DNA from: Rutstroemia sp. NJR-2017a BVV2
Lineage: Eukaryota > Ascomycota > Leotiomycetes > Helotiales > Rutstroemiaceae
Reading direction: 5' to 3'
Length of the DNA stretch: 64,000 nt
Assembly: GCA_002946415.1 (NCBI GenBank)
Contig: NJPS01000074.1
Location: 496,001 to 560,000, forward strand
Shown: positions 12,001-23,838 of the stretch, piece after piece
Numbering within the stretch: the first letter of the stretch is position 1
Layout: each line of letters opens with the position of its first letter
Position numbers and translations under genes: made by a program
Notes under the pieces: generated by a model
Told to the model about the DNA's origin: nothing
What the model saw: the letters and a program-made list of their open reading frames with translations, nothing else
Databases searched by the model: none

Positions 12001-12846
12001 GACAGATCCTTCCTGGTAGAACCAGCTGCCCCTGCGAACATCGTAGATTGCCCCAAGCCAGTATACTGGCGCAAGTTCCCTTTTCTCAATGTCCACATCG
12101 AAGAGAAAGTCCTCATGAACTGGCACTTTGACAGCCATATCTGCCTCCTCATTGTTGCCGGCCTCATTTATGCTCGTATTAGGTTGCTTGCTCCCCCGAG
12201 CACTGGTCGGTTCCCGTGGATCGCTGCCGACCCTTGCGCGGTTGTAACCACCACTATCAATATAATCATTAACAAGATCTTGAAATGCAGCTTCTATCGC
12301 GGCAGAATCGTGTTCGGAAAAGGTGACGAATTTCTTTGGCGGAGGTGCAGGTTTGGTGTCTTCTTTGCCGTTTTTAAGTAGATTTGGTTTTCGTTTGGGT
12401 ATCTATGTCACTTATTAGCTGGAGCTTTGTGGATACCGTGCGGTCAAGGGACATACATCAACAGCATGGAACCAGCGTGTGTTCAGCGGAGGACAGTCAG
12501 ATGGGTAGTTCTTCGCACTCCACCCCGGCCAATGGCTTGTGCTATGATCCCCGCCATGGTTCTTTAAACCAGACCCCTCCCCTGGAAATGTTGGCGTTGT
12601 AGCTTTCGGTGTGGTTGACCGAGAGCCTCCCCACGGAGAGATCGACTCGACGGCGGCCGATAGGTATGATTTCTCTAATGGCTTCGGTTTGTTCCCAGGC
12701 GCAGACTCCATCTTCTTGTCATTGGCTCGGCGCAGGGCGTCAATCACGCCCGAGGACTTGATCCAGTGGAAAGCAGAAAGCGATCTGCGGAAAGTTCTAG
12801 GAGGATATTTCGCAACTAATGTGATGCGACGAGAGAAAGTATTCAT
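9012..12846 (-). CDS. DDL1: DDHD-domain phospholipase (PA-PLA1 family; yeast Ddl1-like, probably mitochondrial)
   Basis: This is an intracellular phospholipase A1 of the DDHD family; yeast Ddl1 acts on cardiolipin and phosphatidic acid in mitochondria. Exons on the minus strand are 12457-12846, 11168-12402, 9330-10778, 9214-9267 and 9012-9123, giving 1079 residues, longer than the yeast protein because of disordered inserts. The first about 30 residues are Arg/Ser-rich without acids, a plausible mitochondrial presequence. The lipase block starts at LILVTHGIGQR (about 530-541) and carries the nucleophile elbow GHSLG (about 688-692). The DDHD region includes DFYCLGSPIGLFQML and ends with NPINTIASHLSYWADEDV. 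Intron 2 is 389 nt, unusually long; direct joining of its flanks restores GMR-TESVNFVHDVN, which fits the family. The other introns are 50-90 nt. The full catalytic set is present. Confidence 0.9.
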
Positions 12847-13520
12847 ATAAAAAGAGAATCTGACAGAGGTTGTGTAGTAGTGAATCGAATCCGGTAATTG
12901 CTGATTTCAGGTAGATTAATGAGAACTGTATATACGGGGCACAGGGCTTGGTGCTTGGGTGGTTGATACTTTATTGGTTATGTGGACATAATTCTGGCCG
13001 AATTCGAACGGATTATCAATAGAATTCGTAGCCAAGTCCAAAAGCGCGTTCCTCGCGTTGTGATTGAGAATAAGAGCTGGGGTACAGAAGTACTGGGGAT
13101 AGGTATCTTTTTTGGAAGCGTTTTAGGAACGTGGTATCAAAATGACGATGATGGGTTTGGGGACAACCCGGTCACTTTTAAGGTTGCACACAGCACACCA
13201 ACAGCACCTGCCTCTGAGCCTCTCTGCCCCACTATCATATCCCTATCACGATTGTCCCCCACTACAAACCACATATCGATATGAACCACATGAGCTTGAC
13301 CTTCACTATCATTTTCAATCGCACATGTATTAAGCATCACATAGAGCAGAAGTAACCCTCAATGCATACATATCTAAATGTCATAACCCCTTTCCATAAT
13401 ACAGCCGAACGCCTTAGTCTCCTTAACGCCATGCCTTGGTATCGGACCCAGAAAGGAGATGCTATGCCCAGCTTCGCTCAAATACCCTCAATCTATCCTA
13501 CAGCAAAACCTCTCTAGAAA
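12847..13520. other. Spacer between DDHD phospholipase start and sterol acyltransferase stop
   Basis: This 674 bp spacer lies between two minus-strand genes. Weak open frames around 12982-13340 exist on both strands, but none has splice or family support. The phospholipase promoter and the sterol acyltransferase 3' UTR should be here. Confidence 0.4.
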
Positions 13521-15992
13521 TCATATAATCAGATAGAGACTACACAGCAAACTAGGCCCCGTGAAGATACCAATCCAAAATATCACATTGCCCAAAGTTG
13601 CCTTCCCTTTCAACCATCTAGTTCGACTTAACGAAACCAGTGGGAGTTGCATCATCTGCAAGAACAACAGGTATCCCCGCAGCTTCTTGAACAAACACCA
13701 CATAACGAGCTCATGAACACATGCGCTCAGGAAGAAGGTGATGAGAGTCGCTGTGAATTTGTTGACTCTCATAGAAGAGATGGAGGAGTGGTAAACATGT
13801 CGAAGGAGGAAGTTGTGAACGGGACGATTCCAGTCCCTAGCAAACTGATCCCATGAAACAGAATTCCACCAATCGGCGTAAAAACCTCGATCGGCGAAGA
13901 AGGTGAGTTCGGCGAGCAGATTCAATATACATTCCCAGATCACGTACCAGGTCTGCCACATAGTCAGTAAAATTAAAAAAGGAAACGAGATCTTGGCAGA
14001 GCTTACCAGAATGTACTCAGCAAGGAATGGAAATGCCAAATCACTGATGATGGATGGGAAAACATATAGACGTTGGTCTAGCGGCATTCCCATATCCTTC
14101 ATCTCTATTGTTCGCACAACGACGGGATAGATGTATGATTGAGAAATGAGGTTCATAATCCCCAGAAGACCGACGATCCCCGCTGCCTTTTCAGCAACAT
14201 AGTACCAGTTTATGCGATCGGATCGTGGATATTCCAACTCGTAGACCAAGGTTGGAAGAACGATGTATTCATAGTGGTTGACCACAGTAAGGTTGTTCGG
14301 ATAACTTCTCCCACTCATGGTGGACTTCCCTTTCAGCTCTTCCGTAAGGACATCAATCTCCCACTTCAATATGCGTGCAAAGGTCTGTATTTGATCCAGG
14401 TCGAGCGGTTCTCGAGCTCCAATTGCAGCTGCAACCTGGTCAGTTGTTGATAGAGCGTCTCCAAGCGAGTGTCTTCTTTCATATAGTCTTTGATTGACAT
14501 CAGATGGAGTTGGTTTGTGGTCTAAGTACGAAGTGGATAGTGATGAAGCAGAGGGTACTGTCGCAGAAGGTGTTTGGCACGGCGAGAGATCTTCCAGCTG
14601 CTTCAACTTTGTCAGAAGCATTTTTCTGGTTTTGTGTTCCTCGGACAAATGACCATTGTAAAAGGCGTAGGAGTGTTGCTTCATAAGCATGACAATTCCG
14701 TGCAGAACGAAGAAAACCTAGTATGCTTGTCAATATGATGAACCGTGTTTAGTACTGGCGCTGGGTAAATGCGATTCCTCTTAGGGAGTCATAGGACTCG
14801 CCCAAAAAGCAGGCGACCAGCCCAACATGAAGTGGTACTTACAGTGTGTGTCCATGGCCACTCCCGAAATAAGGTCCAGCCTAGCACGGCTGTAATATAT
14901 ACCAGTTCCCAAACCTGGAAGCAAACCCAATTAGTAAATAACCTTTCAGAGTCAAGGTATCAATCATACACTTTGAATAATCCATCCTTCTTTATTCCAG
15001 CTCAGATACCCTTGATTGATCAATTTCTGGAGGACCAATCCAAAGCCCGTCGCACCACACATCACGCCATCAGAAAGACCAAGAACCATGACATCCCGAT
15101 GGAACGCCATTCTCATGATCTCATTAGTACCCAATATATTGCCATATTTCATCCAGTTTTCAGCGGCAAGTTGGATTACAAAGACCCCTACTGCGAGCCA
15201 AAAGAGAGTGAAAAATCCATGGAAGGGTGAATTGGCGCTAGCTCTGTTTTGTCGGTCGAAGGCCGTGAATTGTCGAGTAAAAACCACTGTGGAGTTGATT
15301 AGCATGAATTCAGGGACATGGAAAGAGTAGCGCGGGTTAGAGTTTAACAACATGACTTTTCAGCGACCAAATAGAACAAAAATAAGCCCAAAGGAAGTTG
15401 CGCAGAAGAAATAAGAGCACTCACAGTCGCTGAACTTGTTCCGCCTCTTCGGGCTGTCTGGCTTATGATGTCGAGTATAGTCCGCCGCAGTAGTTTTCAG
15501 AATCTCTCTTAGCGCATCGTCATCCGCTGTCAAGACATATCTGCCTTTCTCTTTGAGCTTGTCAAGTGTTACTGGTATGCTCTTTAACCTTTTCACACCT
15601 GGTCTTTGCTCCGACGGTATTTGCAACTTCCCATAAACTTTGTCGGCCTTCGCATCCGGTGTTTGTACGCCATTCTCGCCAACGTAACCTCCCCCCTTTC
15701 CGCCATTGACCACTGTCATGGGATCGAGCTTCATTGAGTCATAGTCCTCTAAACTGTCCGTCTCAGAAGCTTCAGAATCCGGCCTCGTCCTTGCAACTTC
15801 GTCCAAAGCTCTCTTCAGCGAACGGGGAGCATTGGACCAGGACGAATTCGTGTCACTTCTGTCCGGCGCAAGACGTATCACACCATTTTCGTCCAGCCGC
15901 GCCTTCAGTTGTTCTGGTTTTTCGGTAGGTGAAAGAGGGCTGTTCATTGTCGCGGGAGAGGGACTCGCGGATGCAGAAGCCATGCGGGCCAT
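13521..15992 (-). CDS. ARE2: Sterol O-acyltransferase (ACAT/ARE type, MBOAT family)
   Basis: This is an ER multi-pass enzyme that esterifies ergosterol precursors with acyl-CoA for storage in lipid droplets. Exons on the minus strand are 15425-15992, 14970-15286, 14843-14914, 14007-14717 and 13521-13952, giving 699 residues. The N-terminal about 190 residues are polar and disordered. The membrane part includes FTAFDRQN, GTNEIMRMAFHRDVMVLGLSD, LSWNKEGWIIQ, the FYADWWN signature and VHELVMW with the catalytic His. HVYHSSISSMRVNK and GNVIFWIGIFTGPSLLCSLY also match the ARE family. The start at MARMASASAS is chosen because the upstream frame has no ATG and looks like a spliced 5' UTR (GTAAGG ... 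TTGACTAAT ... CTAG). The 54-nt intron 13953-14006 is in frame and free of stops. ARE1 versus ARE2 cannot be told apart from sequence alone. Confidence 0.92.
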
Positions 15993-16855
15993 TTCTGGAT
16001 ATATATTGCGGGGAAGTGGGATGTTTGGGTTAGATGGACGAACCCGACCTCCTAGCACCGGATTAGTCAAGAGGTTTTAATGACTTGCGAGCTGTTCAAT
16101 CCTTACATATATATATTCGCAGCTGTCAATGAGTAAGACGTTAACAATTTTTGTTGGGGCAAACACTTTTCGCAGACGAGCAGCCTATGACACCATCCCA
16201 CCACAGGCTGGTCAGTGTTCAGTCGGCGCAGCAGATTTCCGTGTAGATAGTGGAAACAATATTGTTTCACTTGGATTTCAAAAGTCTCAGTACTGTCGAA
16301 CGTCGAATACGCGTATAGAACAATGTCAAGTGTTGAGACGGCTGAGCCTCAAGCTCTGGAATTTCCGGAGGTAAGATCGGCACTATCACAGTAAGCTGCA
16401 ATGCAGTATGCAGGAACCAGAGCGGGTAGATGAGATGAAATGGATTGAATCGTATTAGAGTAACTTATTGCCTAGAGGCAACGACTGAATGATGTTACTT
16501 ATACATATCAATCCATATGTCATCATATCAAAGCTTAGAAATAGAATGGATCAGTAGAAGGGAAGTTCGGAGAATGGACAATGGTAAAGGACGTCTCGAC
16601 CGTCAGAAGCGTCTGGTTTTCGCATGATTATCTATTATATCGCACACTTTCACTCCGATTGTATGACCGACGACCCGACGCCCGAGGATTTTCGTGCCTT
16701 TTGCATACATTCAAGGAAAAGAGGGGGAGGGGGAGATAACCTTATGCTTGGCGAACGACGAATGAATGCTTAAATTGGGAGAGTGCCTCGAGGATGTGGG
16801 ATTGAATTGTGTGCGGTTCCGACCATCCGGTGAAGAAGTGCTTTGTGATCTCTTT

Positions 16856-16912
<57 letters not shown>

Positions 16913-17369
16913 CACCACACGAGTAATTGCACATACAGCAGACGCTTGAGTCAGGGAGAGATATCACGCATCCTCGGAGTGAAAAGAAATACCGAAGCTT
17001 CCAAAGTGGAACGTTTAGGACCTGAGGTGCAGAAAAGGGCCCAAATGACATCATGTTACAGGTCTTCCTGAAGTCCGGTCGTATTGAATACGCTGCCGCG
17101 ACTGCCGAGTAAGTTTAAGTACGCTACGAGGAACCACCTTGCTGCGCTTATGGGGACGTGAAGAACCCACTTTCAGCCCTGTGTCTTAAGGGTAAAGGAA
17201 ACCTAAATTCGTTGCTATTCTCTCCCCCATTGTATCTCGCTACCTCCTAAACTACCTAATCCTCACATAGTTCCTCGCATGAACTAAAGTGCAAAGAGAG
17301 GAAGCGGTTTATTACGAAGTCAGCATTCCAACGTATTTGTACAGTGTATGATAAGTTACATGATTCCCT
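15993..17369. other. Upstream region of sterol acyltransferase, with a hexanucleotide array
   Basis: No gene is supported in this 1.38 kb stretch. The first about 120 bp look like a 5' UTR intron of the acyltransferase. An ORF around 16129-16374 has no coding character. The TCACCC array listed separately is the only structured element. Confidence 0.45.
16855..16913. repeat. (TCACCC)n hexanucleotide array, nine perfect units
   Basis: Nine uninterrupted TCACCC units are followed by a partial unit and an ACCACCAC tail. Read on the minus strand this is (GGGTGA)n, which has regularly spaced GGG runs. It is not the canonical TTAGGG telomere repeat. It lies about 860 bp upstream of the sterol acyltransferase start. 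Confidence 0.95.
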
Positions 17370-18528
17370 CTACGATATGTTCGCTACCAATAGTTCCGTC
17401 AAAAGGACATTTCCCATACTTCTCGCCAGATCACCTGGTAGTTGTCCTTCGGCATTCCGAAGCGTCCGTATATCCTGCCCATCGGCAGTTTCTCTTCCGA
17501 CTCCCATTCTTTCCGCCAGCTGAGTGATTTCTGCGGGGAATATCTCGGTGGGAAGATTAGATGCGAGCCACAGCAATAACCATATGACTTCTTCTTGTGT
17601 CTTTTCAACAGCCACATGCAGACCACTCTTCATTCCGTCCAAGGGGTCTTGGTAGCGTAGAAGGGGTTTGGCTGATATCCCTTCTCCATCCTCGTCTGCA
17701 TCAACGGCACCTACTAGGTCGGTGATGCTCATGATATCACCTTCGGCACACATAGTCATGAAAGCACGTGCCGGTCGCGCTTCAGGATGCTCATCGAGGT
17801 ATGCCTCTTCAGTGATATGAGGTAATACATCAAGGTCCTCTTGAACGCCACCCTCGTTGTGATATCTGACTGGAATTCGTGTTCCCGGTGCAGATGTGGA
17901 GGATGATGATGTTGATTGTGTGATGGATTGACCACAAGATGGGCATTTCAGTGATGAGATGATCTGAGGCGATTCATCAAGCAAACATTGCCTATTTTAT
18001 TGTTAGTCAGAAATGCACTTTATGGTATAAAGGGGTCTCCATCAAGGTCACTAAAGGAGTGATGCTAGAGATAATGTTTGAGTTCCAGTCATGGTCCACC
18101 GTATCATTCTCGATATCATGCTTTGCCAGGTGCTATGAGTTATAGATCAATGTGACACGAAGTTTGAATCCCGAATTCCATCTGGAGTATGCTCCTATCA
18201 AAAAATGTCGAGATCTTGTGACGACTCTCTGTTGCGCCAGACTGCAGAACTGTCTGCAGATATATTTCAATGCGGGAATAAATTGTTGGGAGATATGATG
18301 GCAGTGCAAAGTGATACTAGGATGAAAAGGAAGTAAATTCTTGAGATTTTGATGCCTGGAATACTGATGTTGAAAAGTCTTTTCTTACCAATGAACGTGA
18401 CAACCACAGGGCAACTCTACATCATCTGGAACACTGCCGGCCGTGGAGCTTCCATTTATCGACGAATCCAGCTCCTCGGGGTCTAATTCGACCGTCAAGC
18501 TTTCCGAGCAGAGCTTGCAGTTATTCAT
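17370..18528 (-). CDS. RING-like zinc finger protein with ankyrin-like C-terminus (function unknown)
   Basis: This is an unrecognised 253-residue protein from two exons, 18389-18528 and 17370-17991. The N-terminus carries spaced cysteine/histidine pairs: NCKLC at about residues 3-6, CGCHVHWQC at about 40-48 and LKCPSCG at about 61-67. The order (CxxC ... CxCHxHxxC ... CxxC) resembles a small RING or RING-variant fold. After a Ser/Thr-rich linker, the part from about residue 115 (ARAFMTMCAEGDI ... GLHVAVEKTQEEVIWLLLWLASN ... RNAEGQLPGDLARSMGN) looks like degenerate ankyrin repeats. An E3-ligase or adaptor role is inference. The 397-nt intron is joined phase 2 and restores CHVHWQC; its branch and acceptor (CTGACTAAC ... 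TAG) are good. A small internal exon cannot be excluded. Confidence 0.7.
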
Positions 18529-18979
18529 CGTGAATATAAGCTGTATGAATATAAAGTCGATGGTATGTGTTGTGTTGCTTCGTGGTTGGTTTTATTGTAG
18601 TGGTTGTAATAAAGAGCTCGCTCGGAACTGCAGGTGGGGAGCTCAAGAATTTTCTAACAAAATATTTTGGAGCAAAAATTTTCATCGAATTTTTTTCTAT
18701 CTATCATAATTTATTGTAGTCCTCTATAATTACCCGCAACACCATGGGATTTTGTAGTTTGAGCGGGTATCTAAAGCTAAACAAGAGGACTTGTGTTACT
18801 TTTCGCCATCCGAGTGAGACCGAGCATGCACAGTGCTTGAATTCCATGACAGACTCAAAGAAGATGGCGGTATTTAAGTTGTAGCTGTTGTATCCCCAGG
18901 AGCTTGCGCGAGACCGTGTCTCTCTAATGCGTGCCTGTCCGATCTCCATCTACCTGTGTTTCTAGTCCTCTACCTTGTC
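18529..18979. other. Spacer between RING-like gene start and thioesterase stop
   Basis: This 451 bp spacer has an AT-rich core (about 18650-18720). No gene, repeat or RNA was recognised. It should carry the promoter of the RING-like gene. Confidence 0.4.
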
Positions 18980-19432
18980 TCACTGCTTAACCTGCTGTAT
19001 GTATTTTGTGTGTGATGCGGTCGCTACCATAGGCCCAGGCTTGCCATCGACGAGCTTGCTGATTCGTACCGTGGTAAATGCAAGAGATCTTCCAACTTTG
19101 TTCGCCGTGGATTCGATCTCCAAGATATCTCCGACTTGAGCAGTTCCAATGTAGCTGATGTGAATGTCGACGCTTGCGCCAGACTTTTCCAGGCCATGGC
19201 TAGCTATAGCAAGTCCGCCACTCCAATCAACCAGACTTGCACTGACAGCTCCATGAATGGTGCCGCGAGAATTCACATGGTTATCGGCCACTTTGAGGTG
19301 CGCAACAACCTGACCTTGGGTGGCAGATACGATAGTCACATCCGCGAGAAGGAAATCATAGATTGGACTGTTGCCTTTCATGTTATCCCATACCTTCTGG
19401 ACATGGGTTAATGCTTCCGTAGAGGCCTCCAT
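18980..19432 (-). CDS. Hotdog-fold acyl-CoA thioesterase (PaaI / THEM2-ACOT13 type)
   Basis: This is an intronless 150-residue protein, the normal size for a single hotdog domain. The central helix motif reads HGAVSASLVDWSGG, matching the PaaI/ACOT13 HGG-A-x-D pattern, with the preceding strand GQVVAHLKVADNHVNSRGTI. The end (ATASHTKYIQQ) is the closing strand. It is expected to hydrolyse acyl-CoA esters as a tetramer, in mitochondria or cytosol; no targeting peptide is obvious. It is divergent from the fimbrin gene with about 880 bp between start codons. Confidence 0.9.
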   Translation of the reverse strand: MEASTEALTHVQKVWDNMKGNSPIYDFLLADVTIVSATQGQVVAHLKVADNHVNSRGTIHGAVSASLVDWSGGLAIASHGLEKSGASVDIHISYIGTAQVGDILEIESTANKVGRSLAFTTVRISKLVDGKPGPMVATASHTKYIQQVKQ

Positions 19433-20312
19433 TGCGACGGGGGATCGGTACAGTCTTGTACTGAATTGAGTTGCCTAAACTGTAGCCAAGAGTGTAGTCG
19501 TCAGCAAAGGCAAAGCAGCGTACGTATTGGATTGTATTGTCTGTGGCAAGTTGAACGTTGCGTATTCCGAGTAATTGTTCCTGCTCGTACCTCAGCCTTG
19601 GAACAATTGCAAATGGACTTGATCGCCGGTTGGCAATTGAGACAGTGCTTGAGCGCAATGAGTCTGGTTGGGCATGAGTTTGCTGGGTGTTGGAGAATAG
19701 TAGGGAAGATCAGAGAAGGAAAAATGTGAAGCGGAAGTTCCGAAATGAATGAATTGGCTTGGCCTGCTCCCTGCTCCCTGCTCTCTGCTCCACCAATGTA
19801 GCACTTCTCCGGGATACGGTGTGCGACTGCGAGTGCGAGGGAGAAAACGTCAGCGGGGTCGAAATAGAAGTGGGCTGTGCTATGCTCCCTACGTACGTAC
19901 AGATGGGTGGATGGGCAAGACGGACAGGCAGACAGGCAAACAGGCAAACAGGCCATTGACTGAATGAATGGATGCATGCATCACAATTCAATCTCAAACT
20001 TCCTGCATTTCTAAACTTAATTTTCTTTAAAACCTGAAAAGGCCCAAGACCCAATCCTCCAACAAAGACCAACATTTACACAATTACACTCACATTCTAC
20101 GCTTACCACTCGATATCCTGCTTGTACTTGCTACAGAGTCCATCTTGCGCAGTTGCGACAGCATCACTCGGGGATAAAGCAGCCGTTGACGGGAGAGAGG
20201 GGTATCCACATTAGCTACCTGCCTCCCGAATTTCACAGCCAACAATTGATCTACCATTCATCCACGAGCTTACAGCTGCGATAGCTAGAGAGTTGGTAAA
20301 ACAAGTCGCAAG
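19433..20312. promoter_or_regulatory. Divergent promoter region, thioesterase / fimbrin
   Basis: This 880 bp region lies between opposite start codons. It contains two short tandem repeats: CTGCTCC-like units at about 19766-19795 and the ACAGGCAA array listed separately. No gene is supported; ORFs here are low in coding character. Confidence 0.5.
19924..19955. repeat. Four 8-bp ACAGGCA(A/G) units
   Basis: Four tandem units sit in the thioesterase/fimbrin promoter region, just before a GAATGAATGGATGCATGCATC stretch with internal symmetry. This is a simple repeat, and no role is claimed. Confidence 0.85.
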
Positions 20313-22463
20313 ATGAATATTATCAAGTTGCAGAGGTATGCGGTATCTTATCTCGCGGGGTCTACAATCTGGCTCAAATTTGACATTTACTGACTCCAAG
20401 CGCCTCGCAGGAAATATCCTCAGTTTCAGCAGGATGAGATCTTCGGCCTGCAGGATGCCTTCCGCAAACTCGACATCGACGATAAGGGATACATTGACGA
20501 GGCCACTGCGATCAAAGCTACACAAGGAAGTGAGAGACAACCATACGATGTTGTTAGACAGGCTCTGAAGGAGGTTGACCTTGATTCGTCTCGAAGAGTT
20601 GAGCTTGAAGACTATGTAGGAGTAAGTCTCGGAAATATCGGAATGGTGCATTCGGGGATACATAACTAACCATCTCGAAGCTCATCGCAAAGCTACGAGA
20701 CTCCTCACCAGCCCAGCAACGCATGTCTACAGGCCCGCAAAGCCCGGCTCGCGGCGTAGTTTCTCAGCAAACCGGCGGAGGGCACGCCTCCAAAGGCAGT
20801 GTTAGCGGCCGAATTCAAGTTCAAGGATCTTCTTCGAACGTAACCCATACTATCAACGAGGATGAGCGAACAGAGTTTACCCGTCACATCAATGCGGTTT
20901 TGGCCGGCGATCCAGACATTGGCTCGCGTCTGCCATTCCCGACTGATACTTTCGAGATGTTTGACGAGTGCAAGGACGGTCTCGTACTGGCCAAGTTGAT
21001 CAACGACAGTGTACCGGATACCATTGACGAGCGTGTATTGAATAGGGCCGGGAAGAAGATCAAGACACTCAATGCATTCCATATGACCGAAAACAACAAC
21101 ATTGTTATTGAATCTGCGAAGGGTATTGGTTGTTCTGTGGTTAACATCGGTAGTGGAGACATCATCGAGGTTAGGGAGCATTTGATTTTGGGTCTGATCT
21201 GGCAAATCATTAGAAGAGGTCTGTTAGGGAAAATCGACATCAAGCTCCACCCAGAGTTATATCGACTTCTGGAAGAGGACGAGACCCTGGAACAGTTCTT
21301 GAGATTACCTCCGGAGCAAATTCTTTTGAGATGGGTTAATTATCATCTAAAGGCAGCGAATTGGCCACGAAGAGTTGCGAACTTCTCGAGCGACGTAAAG
21401 GATGCCGAGAACTACACTGTTCTATTAGCTCAAATTGCACCAGAGGTTTGCGATCGACGACCATTGCAAACCCAGAATGTCTTGGATAGAGCAGAGCAGG
21501 TTCTACAGAACGCCGATAAACTCGACTGCCGAAAATTCCTTACACCTAGCTCGCTTGTCGCCGGAAACCCCAAGTTGAATTTGGCATTCGTCGCCAATCT
21601 TTTCAACACTCATCCAGCTCTTGACCCAATCACTGAAGAAGAAAAGGCGCAAGTCGAAGATTTCGATGCGGAAGGAGAGCGAGAGGCTAGAGTTTTCACC
21701 CTTTGGCTTAACAGTCTGGACGTCCAGCCAGCTGTCAACTCATTATTCGATGACCTACAAAACGGCACCGTTCTTCTTCAAGCATTCGACAAAGTCATCA
21801 AGGGATCCGTCAACTGGCGTCACGTAAACAAGGTTCCAGCAAGCGGAGAGATGTCAAGATTCAAAGCAGTGGAGAATACCAACTATGCCATAGAACTTGG
21901 AAAGCAACACCGATTCTCTCTTGTTGGTGTTCAAGGAGCAGACATCACCGACGGTCAACGTACCCTCACTCTGGGACTTGTATGGCAATTGATGCGCAGG
22001 AACATTTCCGAGACTCTTTCCGCACTCGCACAACGTCTTGGCAAGCGCGAGATCTCCGATGCGGAGATGGTGAAGTGGGCGAACGACATGTCACGAAAAG
22101 GCGGCCAGAGTTCTTCGATCCGTTCATTCAAAGATCAAGCCATTGGCAGCGGTGTCTTCCTTCTTGATGTCTTGAATGGAATGAAGAGCAGCTACGTGGA
22201 TTATGATTTGGTGACGCCGGGGAAGACAGACGATGACGCGTATATGAATGCTAAGTTGAGCATCAGTATTGCAAGAAAGATGGGGGCAACGATCTGGTTG
22301 GTGCCGGAAGATATTTGCCAGGTTAGGAGCAGACTTGTTACCACTTTCATTGGTATGTTTTTTCCATTACTTTATTCCCCCTTCACATGCACTCTTCGAT
22401 TCCGAATATCATACTAACATAAATCCAGGTTCCCTAATGGCTACACACGAGAAGATGCAATAG
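20313..22463 (+). CDS. SAC6: Fimbrin (actin-bundling protein, Sac6/plastin)
   Basis: Fimbrin crosslinks actin filaments in patches and cables. Exons are 20313-20335, 20411-20621, 20681-22352 and 22429-22463, giving 646 residues; yeast Sac6 has 642. The N-terminus has an EF-hand-like region (FGLQDAFRKLDIDDKGYID and LKEVDLDSSRRVELEDY). Four calponin-homology domains follow in two actin-binding tandems: ERTEFTRHINAVL ... EMFDECKDGLVLAKLIND; LRLPPEQILLRWVNYHLK; ARVFTLWLNSLD ... LLQAFDKV; and MVKWANDMSRKGG ... IARKMGATIWLVPEDI. The C-terminus RLVTTFIGSLMATHEKMQ is restored by the last 76-nt intron. Intron 1 falls after 23 coding bases. All splice borders are canonical, and an ATAACTAAC branch is visible in intron 2. 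Confidence 0.97.
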
Positions 22464-23838
22464 ATGCATTGATCCCCACCAGGAGATCAAGACTCGTGAC
22501 AGCGGCCTGAGAAAGGAGAAGAAGATGCCGATTGAAGAGGCAACAGCGCAAACAAAAGGGCAGGAAAGCAAGGCGAATGGCTGGTGGATGGAGTGGGCAT
22601 TAGAAAAAGCATTCTATTCTTGGCATTTCATCTCTGTTCCCATTCCACACCTTACACTTCCTTTTCCTGACTTAGACTTGCTACGGTGTGCATGAAATGG
22701 TGTGGGTATGACCATGTGAATTACCTACTTGATCTTGAGAAAGATGATTGAGCATGAATAGCGAGACAGTGATTGAACGGCTTGAGAACTGCGTCGAATA
22801 TCCGTCGAATGTTTAGCTCAATGTGCTTTCGATCGACTAATTATTGATTTCCTACTTAGTTGCTCAACCCCTTTCATTCATACAAATCTATTCATAGTAA
22901 CAGTACATCATCGCATCACATCACGAACAAGACAACGCGATTATCCACATACAACCACAATGGAAAATGCACATAAAGCCAATCAATTACATCGCTGCCT
23001 GGTTTGAAGTGCTTGCTTCCAACTACTCCTCATTATTCATTTACATCTTATATCTCGACATCGAGTCTCTAATGCTATAAAGATAGATAGCGAATCACTC
23101 TTTCCACTGCCTCTTCCTCGTTCTCCTCTCCTTTCTTGTTCTCCCTCCTCTTCCTCCTCCTGATGCTCAGTCTGCATTCTTAGAACTCTGATAACATGAT
23201 ATGGATGTAATGTAATGCGAGTGATATCAACGCAATGTCTGTCTAGTGAAGGTAGAGCCCGAGCCCAGCCAGCCATTTCAATTCGTATCTCTTCCTTCCT
23301 CCATGGATGCTATCGTGATATATCTGGATAGCTCTCCTCCGCCTTTCTTTCCCTTCTGCTGTCACCCACCTCTGAGCTCAATATACATGCATAAATGCAA
23401 TCTGCTCTCTCCTGCTTCTTCTCTCCTCATAACAAACCACTCCCCTCCCATTCATCCATCCCTTCGCCTCCCAGTCATCTGGGGTAAAAATGGTATCAAA
23501 GAAACACAGAAAACTCAACAACAATGCACGCAAACCACCCATCGCCCAAACAAGTAGCTCCTTTCCCTCCATATACCATCATACAACATATATATAATAT
23601 GCGACACCCACGAATTTCCCAATACGCCTCCAAGCGATCTGATTCGCCGACCACCAGCCAGCCCCGATTGTCTAAAGGGCCATGCATGCATGCACTGTAC
23701 TGTGTATATTATGCACCGAGCACCCAAGCACCAAAGCTAAATCTGATCCCAAAAAAAAAAAAAAAAGGAAGAACGAAAACAAAACCAAAACCTATGCATT
23801 GCAACATACATAAAGCACCAGAAAGCTAAGTACGTCAC
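22464..23838. other. Convergent spacer, fimbrin / MIT protein
   Basis: This 1.4 kb spacer is pyrimidine-rich on the plus strand between about 23100 and 23480 and carries an A16 run at 23751-23766. Small ORFs here are compositional and have no family or splice support. Confidence 0.45.
23751..23766. repeat. A16 homopolymer run
   Basis: Sixteen consecutive adenines lie in the spacer between the convergent fimbrin and MIT-protein genes, about 70 bp beyond the MIT-protein stop codon. Confidence 0.9.

Noticed and set aside
18140..18180. tRNA-like GTTTGAATCCCG text
   Set aside because: It resembles a B box, but no A box or cloverleaf pairing was found around it, and it lies inside the RING-like gene intron.
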